From positions 1 to 18,749 of the forward strand of contig CAJUOM010000021.1 of the NCBI GenBank assembly GCA_910588255.1: a stretch of DNA of 18,749 nt. The letters run 5' to 3'. A program made the translations under genes and the position numbers. Origin of the DNA: an uncultured Alphaproteobacteria bacterium (lineage in GTDB: Bacteria > Pseudomonadota > Alphaproteobacteria > RUG11792). The notes below the pieces were generated by a model. That model ran no database searches. It was not told the DNA's origin and saw only the letters and a program-made list of their open reading frames with translations. Positions 12,874 through 18,749 of the stretch are shown one piece after another (position 1 is the stretch's first letter; every line of letters starts with the position of its first letter).

Positions 12874-13734
12874 GTGGAAAAAGAGAAATCTATTGTTGCA
12901 GTTCTGGTTGGCAATAAGATTATATATAAATCGGAAGAATTAAGTTTTTCCGAAAAAGATCTTTTAAAATACTCTAAAACTAATATATTAACTATCAATA
13001 ATCAATTATATATTGAAAAATTAGGAAAAAATGCTAATAATGAGGACATACTACTTGTAATAAAAAGAAATTATCCAGAATATAAATATAAGATTCAGAA
13101 ATTTGAACATGACATTCGAGAACCTTTGAAAAATATCTCCAATTTTTTAACTTTAATTGAAAAATCCATTCTATCAGGAAATATAGAACAAATCAAGGCG
13201 TATATTAGTTTTGCAATAGATTCGGTGAAAATATTAAATGATTTTTCAAAAGGGCTACTTAATGAAAAAACAGAAAAACAAGATGTAGACTTTAAAAATA
13301 TAATATCTAATATTATATCATTAGACAAAACTCAATTTGAAAAATATAATGTAGAAATATTATTTGATAATAACATTCCAAAACTAGGAGTGGATTATTC
13401 AGATTTGATTAGCTTATTTAAAAATCTGATAGAAAATTCTATAAAGTATTCAAGTAATAAAAAAATAATTATTACAATTAAAGTAAAATCTATTCATTCT
13501 GACTTTATCATCATATCATTTTATGATAACTCTGTCTTAAACGATAATGATATTACAAATATAGAATCGATATTACGAGGAAGAAAAAAGTTCGAGAAGT
13601 CAATAGGTTTAATAATTTGTAAAAATATAGTTAAAAAATACGGCGGAAAACTAGAATTAAACAGGGGAAATAAGACCTTTTCCTATAATATAACATTACC
13701 TTTATGGAGAGATAAATATCATGAAAACAGCTAG
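12874..13734 (+). CDS. Soluble sensor histidine kinase with a degenerate ATP-lid region
   Basis: A cytoplasmic histidine kinase without membrane segments. From GTG 12874 it has 286 residues. The first 65 or so form a small unrecognised sensor-like region. The dimerisation domain has EHDIREPLKNISNF with phospho-acceptor H79. The ATPase domain has an N box LFKNLIENSIKYSS (N188) and a G2-like box SIGLIICKNIVKKYGGKLEL. The usual DNGxGI box reads DNSVLND (D218 kept, glycines lost), so kinase activity may be weak or altered; phosphatase or signalling roles are possible. The GTG start is preceded by GGAGGGG at 7-base spacing; a TTG at 12841 in the same frame lacks such a site. Its end overlaps the next gene by 14 bases, so kinase and regulator are very probably partners. 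Confidence 0.85.
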   Translation: MEKEKSIVAVLVGNKIIYKSEELSFSEKDLLKYSKTNILTINNQLYIEKLGKNANNEDILLVIKRNYPEYKYKIQKFEHDIREPLKNISNFLTLIEKSILSGNIEQIKAYISFAIDSVKILNDFSKGLLNEKTEKQDVDFKNIISNIISLDKTQFEKYNVEILFDNNIPKLGVDYSDLISLFKNLIENSIKYSSNKKIIITIKVKSIHSDFIIISFYDNSVLNDNDITNIESILRGRKKFEKSIGLIICKNIVKKYGGKLELNRGNKTFSYNITLPLWRDKYHENS

Positions 13735-14437
13735 TCTTTCAAAAGTAGATAAATATATTGGTCATCAACTCAGAAAAGTAAGGAAAAAACGACACATGAC
13801 TTTGTTGGATGTGTCATTAAAAATAGGCATTTCTTATCAGCAAATTCAAAAATATGAACAAGCTATCACTAAAATTTCAGCTTCAACGTTATATAAATTT
13901 GCTGTATTATACGAAATCAATATTGAAAGATTTTTTGAAGGATTACCAGAATATAGCAATAAAAATTCCATTCGAAGTAAGAGTAAACTATTAAAATCAT
14001 CAGAGATTAATTTATTGATAGTTGAAGATAATCCCGGAGATGAAGCTATAATCAGACATACTTTGATGGATTTTAATAATTTAAATATATTATGCGTTCA
14101 TGACGGAATGCAAGCTCTTGATGTTCTTAAGTATAAAACTTTATGCAATGATTTTCCTATGGCTAATATAATATTTCTTGATATTTTTCTTCCTAAAAGA
14201 GATGGTCTAAGTGTGCTAAAAGAAATAAAAAGAGATAAGGAACTTCAAGATATACCAGTTATAGTTTTAACAAATAATGTAAGTCAAGAACTTATGAATA
14301 AGTCATATAGATTAGGAGCATCTGGATATATTTGTAAATCTTTTGATTTTGAAATATTCAAGGAAAGTATTACAGATTGCATAAAATATTGGACAAAAAC
14401 AGTAAATTTACCAAACAGAAATATATCAGATAGATAA
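13721..14437 (+). CDS. Fused XRE-type DNA-binding and receiver-domain response regulator
   Basis: A 238-residue two-domain regulator. Residues 12-66 are an XRE/Cro-CI helix-turn-helix of the alphaproteobacterial type (IGHQLRKVRKKRHMTLLDVS, then IGISYQQIQKYEQA and the end FFEGLP). Residues 97-222 are a receiver domain with every phosphorylation residue: acidic E102 and D103 in VEDNPGDEA, phospho-acceptor D154 in FLDIFLPKRDG, T184 in VLTNN, and K206 in GYICKSF. The DNPGDE start is typical of small Rcp1-like receivers, which usually lack any output domain. Most DNA-binding response regulators carry the receiver first and an OmpR, NarL or Fis domain behind; here the DNA-binding domain is N-terminal and of XRE type. 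It overlaps the kinase gene by 14 bases. It probably controls transcription in response to kinase signal; the targets are unknown. Confidence 0.9.
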   Translation: MKTASLSKVDKYIGHQLRKVRKKRHMTLLDVSLKIGISYQQIQKYEQAITKISASTLYKFAVLYEINIERFFEGLPEYSNKNSIRSKSKLLKSSEINLLIVEDNPGDEAIIRHTLMDFNNLNILCVHDGMQALDVLKYKTLCNDFPMANIIFLDIFLPKRDGLSVLKEIKRDKELQDIPVIVLTNNVSQELMNKSYRLGASGYICKSFDFEIFKESITDCIKYWTKTVNLPNRNISDR

Positions 14438-14505
14438 TAAATTGTATACATATTCTCGTTGCAATCATATAAATTATTAAGATATTCCTTATTATTATAT
14501 TTCTG

Positions 14506-14534
14506 TTGCTTACTAAATATAGATATTGTATAAT
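14506..14534 (+). promoter_or_regulatory. Putative promoter of the exported-protein gene 14572-15621
   Basis: TTGCTT (14506-14511) and a perfect TATAAT (14529-14534) with 17-base spacing, 37 bases before ATG 14572. A copy of TTGCAATCA lies just upstream at 14459-14467. Confidence 0.55.
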
Positions 14535-14571
14535 TAAAAAGAATTAACTTTTAACATTTTTGATTGTATTT

Positions 14572-15621
14572 ATGTCTATAAAAAAATCTTTCATAGCTAT
14601 TGCAGCCGCAATAATAATTTCTTTCAGTTCCACGGCTGAGGCTACACAATTTTCCCAATATCAATTTTTTGCTAGAATTGATCCAATACAGGGGGTATTA
14701 TCAAATGCTGCTCAATCTTTTCAAAGGAATATTACTCCTAAATTTAAGGAACATTTGGCAAATGCTGTAAATATATTTCTAAATCCTGATATACCACTCG
14801 ACAATGGCAATGAATCTACAATATTAACAGATCTGAAATATATGATAACAGAATTTACTAATCAAAGATATCCCAATACTCCTATAAAGCGCAATATAAA
14901 CGCTCAATTAGATAATATGTTAATGACTTATTTCGGTAATTCTCCAATAATGAATTATACAGTACGGCAAGCTTTCCCTGCTTATACATCTGTGTTTGTT
15001 AGAGATGCGTTTAATTATTATTTAAATGAATCTAATACTAACCAAAGAGTAAATTTAGTTCCTCAATCTATATTTAGATTAAATATGTCAGGGGAAGAAT
15101 TAAATCTGTGTATACCTGATAATAAAATGGATAATCCGGTCCTATTTTTATCAAACCGAAAAGAAACAGGATTTAATTATATTAGGCTTTTAGCGAGATT
15201 TGACAGTTTTAATTATTATAATAACCACTATCCAAATAGTTCATTAGTTTCAGAATATGTTGCTGGAGTCTTTGTTGATGCTATACTATCTAAAATAATT
15301 TTTAATGGAGTTTCAATTTTCAACCAGAGTATTTCTGAAGAGTTTGCATTAACAGTATTAGAGTTTTTTGGTGAGTATGAAATTTCTGTGTCATTAGAAT
15401 ATCTTTACAATATGTTCTCTCCTTTAGCAACCGCATCTTTACAAAAAATAAACACAGGAGATTTCTTTTTTGATACAGCAGTTATTTCTCTTTATGATGT
15501 TAAAGATTCGAGAACAACAGAAGAGCTAATCGATGCCTTTAATAAAGGTTTAAATGCAACAGAAGCAACCCCACAGCAATTAGAAGCATATATTGAATAT
15601 TTAGGAAATAGCTTACAATAA
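14572..15621 (+). CDS. Exported protein of unknown function
   Basis: The product has 349 residues from ATG 14572 and begins with a signal peptide (MSIKKSFIAIAAAIIISFSS, cleavage probably after AEA). A TTG at 14560 in frame would only add four residues before the positively charged signal-peptide start, so ATG is preferred. The mature part is rich in Asn, Tyr, Phe and Ser with few charges, mixed helices and strands, and no cysteine cluster except one Cys (LNLCIPD). No known domain recognised. The Asn/Tyr/Phe-rich composition could suit an outer-membrane or extracellular protein, which is inference only. It has its own promoter and a strong terminator (15631-15656). It lies right after the kinase/XRE-receiver pair and could be a target of it. 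Confidence 0.82.
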   Translation: MSIKKSFIAIAAAIIISFSSTAEATQFSQYQFFARIDPIQGVLSNAAQSFQRNITPKFKEHLANAVNIFLNPDIPLDNGNESTILTDLKYMITEFTNQRYPNTPIKRNINAQLDNMLMTYFGNSPIMNYTVRQAFPAYTSVFVRDAFNYYLNESNTNQRVNLVPQSIFRLNMSGEELNLCIPDNKMDNPVLFLSNRKETGFNYIRLLARFDSFNYYNNHYPNSSLVSEYVAGVFVDAILSKIIFNGVSIFNQSISEEFALTVLEFFGEYEISVSLEYLYNMFSPLATASLQKINTGDFFFDTAVISLYDVKDSRTTEELIDAFNKGLNATEATPQQLEAYIEYLGNSLQ

Positions 15622-15630
15622 GTTAGGAAT

Positions 15631-15657
15631 AAAGCCCTTCTTAAAAGAAGGGCTTTT
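15631..15657. terminator. Bidirectional rho-independent terminator
   Basis: AAAGCCCTTCTT (15631-15642) pairs with AAGAAGGGCTTT (15645-15656), with T-tracts on both strands (TTTTGTTT on plus, TTTATTCC on minus). It serves the convergent exported-protein gene and hppA, whose stop codon begins at 15660-15662. Confidence 0.92.
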
Positions 15658-15659
15658 GT

Positions 15660-17744
15660 TTAAGCTGCTAAGATTGCAAGAAGCAATAAAGCGACAATAT
15701 TGATGATTTTAATCATTGGATTGATAGCTGGTCCGGCTGTATCCTTATAAGGATCTCCAACAGTATCTCCAGTTACTGAAGCTTTATGGGCTTCTGAACC
15801 TTTTCCTCCAAAATGACCATCTTCAATATACTTTTTAGCATTATCCCATGCCCCTCCACCTGAGGTCATAGAAAGAGCAACAAATAGTCCTGAAACTATT
15901 GTTCCTATCAATGTTGCCCCTAATGCTGAAAAAGCAGCATTCTGATCTGTGATCGCATTTATTATAAAGTAGACCAATACAGGAGCAATCAAAGGCAAAA
16001 GAGAAGGAAGAATCATTTCTTTTATTGCTGATCTAGTCAATAAGTCAACAGCGGCTTTATAGTCCGGTTTTGCTTCTCCAGTCATAATTCCCTTGATTTC
16101 TTTAAATTGACGACGAACTTCGCGAACAACAGCCCCTCCTGCTTTTCCGACAGCTTTCATTCCAAATGAACCAAAAAGATATGGTAACATAGCTCCAATT
16201 AATAATCCGACTAAAACATATGGGTTTTGCAAATTGAACTCAATGTTTAAATTCGGGAAATAATGAACTAAATCTTCGACATATGTTGCAAATAAAACTA
16301 AAGCAGCAAGTCCAGCTGATCCTATCGCATAGCCTTTTGTAACAGCTTTTGTTGTGTTTCCAACGGCATCCAGGGCATCAGTTATATTTCGAACTTCACT
16401 TGGCAATTCAGACATTTCAGCAATTCCTCCTGCATTGTCTGTCACAGGTCCATAAGCATCAAGAGCAACTATAATACCAGCAAATGCAAGCATTGTTGTT
16501 GCGGCTGTTGCTATTCCAAAAAGTCCTGCAGAAACATATGCGCAAATAATTCCTCCGCAAATTACGATCGTTGGCAATGCAGTTGCTTCCATTGAAACGG
16601 CAAGTCCTTGAATTATATTCGTTGCATGACCAGTTTCTGAAGCTTTTGCAACACTTTGAACAGGTCTGTAAGAAACGGAAGTATAAAATTCAGTTACCCA
16701 AACTAACAAACCTGTTACGGCAACTCCAACTAAACAACATTGTAACAAATTCATAGGAGTGAAAACGCCACCAGCAAAAGTTATTTCTGTTGTGAGTGAA
16801 TCAAACATATTATTTGTAACTATATAAACAAATATTAATGAGAAAATTCCAGAAGCTATTAAACCTTTATATAAGGCTTTCATAATGTTGTTAGAAGCAT
16901 CTAGTTTTACAAAATATGTTCCTATTATTGAACCAATAATGCAAACAGCACTGATTGCAAGAGGGAAAAGCATCATTATTGATTTAAATTCATCTGTAAA
17001 ATGAATACTGGCTAAAACCATTGAGGCCACAATAGTTACGGCATAAGTTTCAAATAAATCAGCAGCCATACCTGCGCAATCTCCAACATTATCTCCAACA
17101 TTATCAGCTATGACAGCAGGGTTTCTTGGGTCATCTTCAGGAATATTTGACTCAATTTTTCCAACTAAATCAGCTCCAACATCAGCTCCTTTGGTGAAAA
17201 TTCCGCCCCCTAATCTTGCAAAAATAGAAATAAGCGAAGCTCCAAAACTGAGTGCAACTAAAGACTCTGTTATTAAACGAATATCCAATTCTAAAGAACA
17301 TAATACGCAATAGTAAACAGAAACTCCAAGAAGTCCAGCTCCAACAACAAGCATCCCTGTTATTGATCCTGAATCAAAGGCAACTCGCAAAGCTTTTGAT
17401 AAAGATGTTCTTGCAGCTTCTGCTGTTCTTACATTTGCTCTAACAGATATGTTCATTCCGATATATCCGGCTATTCCTGAAAGAACCGCTCCTAAAACAA
17501 AACCGATAGCGACATAAACAGAAAGAAATATCCCAAGGAGTATCGCAACGATAATTCCAACAAAAGCAATAGTTGAGTATTGCCTATTGAGATAAGCTTT
17601 TGCCCCAACTTGAATAGCTTTTGCAACTTCAATCATCCTGTCATTTCCGCAAGGCTGTTTGAAGACAGAACTTATTTTTGTTATCGCAAACAATATGGCT
17701 AATATACCACAAGCTACGATAGCCATGTCTATTAAAGATGACAT
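15660..17744 (-). CDS. hppA: Membrane-bound proton-translocating pyrophosphatase (K+-independent type)
   Basis: HppA hydrolyses pyrophosphate and pumps protons across the membrane, recovering energy from biosynthetic reactions. The 694-residue protein has the family's many (about 16) membrane segments. Substrate motifs are intact: DVGADLVGK (188-196), the Asp-rich DNVGDNVGDCAGMAADL (214-230), DNAGGIAEM (436-444) and near the C-terminus GDTVGDPYKDTAGPAINP. The sequence GNTTKA carries K466; a lysine at this position marks the K+-independent class, whereas K+-dependent enzymes have alanine there. A proton pump rather than a sodium pump is therefore the likely reading. AAGG lies at a good distance before the ATG. 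It stands alone on the minus strand, ending at the bidirectional terminator. Such pumps occur in several alphaproteobacteria and support survival when respiration is limited. Confidence 0.97.
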   Translation of the reverse strand: MSSLIDMAIVACGILAILFAITKISSVFKQPCGNDRMIEVAKAIQVGAKAYLNRQYSTIAFVGIIVAILLGIFLSVYVAIGFVLGAVLSGIAGYIGMNISVRANVRTAEAARTSLSKALRVAFDSGSITGMLVVGAGLLGVSVYYCVLCSLELDIRLITESLVALSFGASLISIFARLGGGIFTKGADVGADLVGKIESNIPEDDPRNPAVIADNVGDNVGDCAGMAADLFETYAVTIVASMVLASIHFTDEFKSIMMLFPLAISAVCIIGSIIGTYFVKLDASNNIMKALYKGLIASGIFSLIFVYIVTNNMFDSLTTEITFAGGVFTPMNLLQCCLVGVAVTGLLVWVTEFYTSVSYRPVQSVAKASETGHATNIIQGLAVSMEATALPTIVICGGIICAYVSAGLFGIATAATTMLAFAGIIVALDAYGPVTDNAGGIAEMSELPSEVRNITDALDAVGNTTKAVTKGYAIGSAGLAALVLFATYVEDLVHYFPNLNIEFNLQNPYVLVGLLIGAMLPYLFGSFGMKAVGKAGGAVVREVRRQFKEIKGIMTGEAKPDYKAAVDLLTRSAIKEMILPSLLPLIAPVLVYFIINAITDQNAAFSALGATLIGTIVSGLFVALSMTSGGGAWDNAKKYIEDGHFGGKGSEAHKASVTGDTVGDPYKDTAGPAINPMIKIINIVALLLLAILAA

Positions 17745-17866
17745 AACAAACCTTTTTATTATAAAAACAAATCTGCCATTATTTTACTAAAATCAACGAG
17801 ATTTTCATAGGTTTAATTGCATATTATGTCTGTAAATATTACTACAAAGTAGAGACTCTTAATAAA

Positions 17867-17900
17867 TTATCAGTGCAACCTCAAGAGATCACACTGATAA
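17867..17900 (-). terminator. Possible terminator of the minus-strand gene 17910-18725
   Basis: TTATCAGTG (17867-17875) pairs with CACTGATAA (17892-17900) around a 16-base loop, ten bases beyond the gene's stop. On the minus strand it is followed by TTTATTAAG, a weak U-tract. The stem is AT-rich, so function is moderate at best. Confidence 0.5.
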
Positions 17901-17909
17901 ATTCAAGAT

Positions 17910-18725
17910 TTAGCTAAAACTTGACAATTGATTTTTCACCTGGTCATACGTATATAAAGAGAAGTTTTTAGCAATAAAATCAACATAGAAGTTACGATCG
18001 GAGCTGGGTACACCAGCATTAATTTGAGACCCGTCAAAATACCATCCCGATTTGTAATTTCCTTCTAGTATGCTTCTAATTGAAGTTGGAGAGAAAGTTC
18101 CTTGAGATATACTATTCCAATTTGCAGAACTATCACTTCTTTTTAACACATGCCTGGCTCCTTTTGAAGTATCCGTATGTAAAGCAATCATTCTCGTTTG
18201 ATCTGTGGACATTGCATAAAACAGAATATTGTTTATATCCGTCTCACCATTTGCTTTTTCAGGAGATGTATCAAATGTAGCGGCAAATTGTTCTGGAGAA
18301 ATAAATTCCACTTGACGATAACGAATCCAACAATCGCTCTCATCATCGTAGGTATAGGAGAAGACATCGTCATGGGCATAGAGGAGTTCTTTTCTGTAAG
18401 GAGAAGAGACTTCATCAGGAGTGAGAGTCTTTAGGGTGATCTCTCCATTACTACTTACATTTATATTTACCCAATTATTCCAACTGCTTACACTATAATC
18501 ACCATTATCTGTTTTATATTGACCTGCATTATCTGGATCTTCATATATCTCAACAGATTGATCATATTTCAAAGGAACTGTGTAGTATGTCTTTCCATCC
18601 GCTTCTCTAGATATAAGGGAAGATAATGAATCTTTAGTTATAGATTTATAGATATATGTCTTTATCTCCAATCCTCCATCTTCTGTTTTATGGAAATTGT
18701 AAATGATCTCCCATTTCTCCAGCAT
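17910..18725 (-). CDS. Protein of unknown function, possibly the frame-broken C-terminal part of a longer gene
   Basis: The 271-residue product (from ATG 18725; a TTG at 18728 is also possible) is not recognised. It is rich in Ser, Asp, Tyr and Thr with alternating strands (TYIYKSITKDSLSSLISREA, TYYTVPLKYDQSVEIYEDPD) and has no signal peptide, suggesting a beta-rich or repeat-type protein. A stop codon lies directly before the start. In the frame one base off, the window edge reads SKYGEIVDAGEMG up to the same point and then stops. Dropping one G of the GGG near 18716 would join this to EIIYNFHKTEDGG. So this may be part of a longer protein reaching beyond the window. Unlike the other unknown proteins here it lacks its own export signal, which fits a lost N-terminus. 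A weak terminator follows. Confidence 0.65.
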   Translation of the reverse strand: MLEKWEIIYNFHKTEDGGLEIKTYIYKSITKDSLSSLISREADGKTYYTVPLKYDQSVEIYEDPDNAGQYKTDNGDYSVSSWNNWVNINVSSNGEITLKTLTPDEVSSPYRKELLYAHDDVFSYTYDDESDCWIRYRQVEFISPEQFAATFDTSPEKANGETDINNILFYAMSTDQTRMIALHTDTSKGARHVLKRSDSSANWNSISQGTFSPTSIRSILEGNYKSGWYFDGSQINAGVPSSDRNFYVDFIAKNFSLYTYDQVKNQLSSFS

Positions 18726-18749
18726 CAACTATTTCTCCATATTTGCTAT

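Noticed and set aside
16571..17443. Plus-strand frames within hppA.
   Set aside because: Antisense shadows of a fully conserved membrane pyrophosphatase.
1..18749. tRNA, rRNA or CRISPR array.
   Set aside because: No tRNA arm signatures, rRNA blocks or regularly spaced repeats were found on reading both strands; a covariance-model scan would be decisive.

Overview
The window looks like part of the chromosome of an AT-rich (roughly 30% GC by eye) alphaproteobacterium with a reduced, probably host-associated genome. The housekeeping proteins read like Rickettsiales or Holosporales relatives: short Ddl, family 4 uracil-DNA glycosylase, DapD, AI-2E/PerM permease, an HK97/GTA-type portal. An MEP-pathway gene (ispE) and a K+-independent membrane pyrophosphatase argue against Rickettsia itself. 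Genus and species cannot be fixed from the sequence alone.

Layout. (1) 1-1550: an orphan phage portal gene on the minus strand, split by a one-base frame change at an A7 run and bracketed by imperfect inverted repeats. (2) 1750-2090: a small exported-protein gene whose signal peptide is out of frame at an A8 run, followed by a strong terminator. (3) 2245-4162: a compact overlapping operon nusB-holC-tsaD (transcription antitermination, DNA polymerase III chi subunit, tRNA t6A synthesis). (4) 4163-6020: ddl (D-Ala-D-Ala ligase) sitting alone between two direct copies of an approximately 290-bp repeat. The repeat ends in a long GC-rich hairpin whose two copies differ by compensatory base changes. 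(5) 6026-9623: an unknown exported protein and a uracil-DNA glycosylase on the minus strand, then ispE and a PerM-type permease on the plus strand. The glycosylase and ispE start codons overlap head to head. (6) 9705-11908: two consecutive small secreted proteins that look like diverged duplicates, followed by dapD (lysine/diaminopimelate synthesis). (7) 11905-12492, minus: an Hcp-like tube protein. (8) 12874-14437: a soluble histidine kinase overlapping a regulator that fuses an XRE-type DNA-binding domain to a receiver domain. (9) 14572-15621: another exported unknown protein, sharing a bidirectional terminator with hppA (15660-17744, minus). (10) 17910-18725, minus: an unknown protein at the window edge, possibly frame-broken upstream.

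How the genes fit together. ddl and dapD both feed peptidoglycan (D-Ala-D-Ala and meso-diaminopimelate), and ispE feeds isoprenoids such as undecaprenyl phosphate. HppA uses pyrophosphate from biosynthesis to energise the membrane. Four unknown proteins with clear signal peptides, plus a possible fifth at 1781-2020, are scattered between housekeeping genes, a pattern seen in host-associated bacteria, though no function can be assigned. No tRNA, rRNA, CRISPR array, transposase or integrase was seen.

The items most worth a second look are the structured repeat pair around ddl, the XRE-receiver regulator with its unusual kinase, the portal slippery site, the head-to-head start codons of the glycosylase and ispE, and the orphan Hcp-like gene. 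Several frame breaks lie in homopolymers, so sequencing error must be excluded before they are read as biology.
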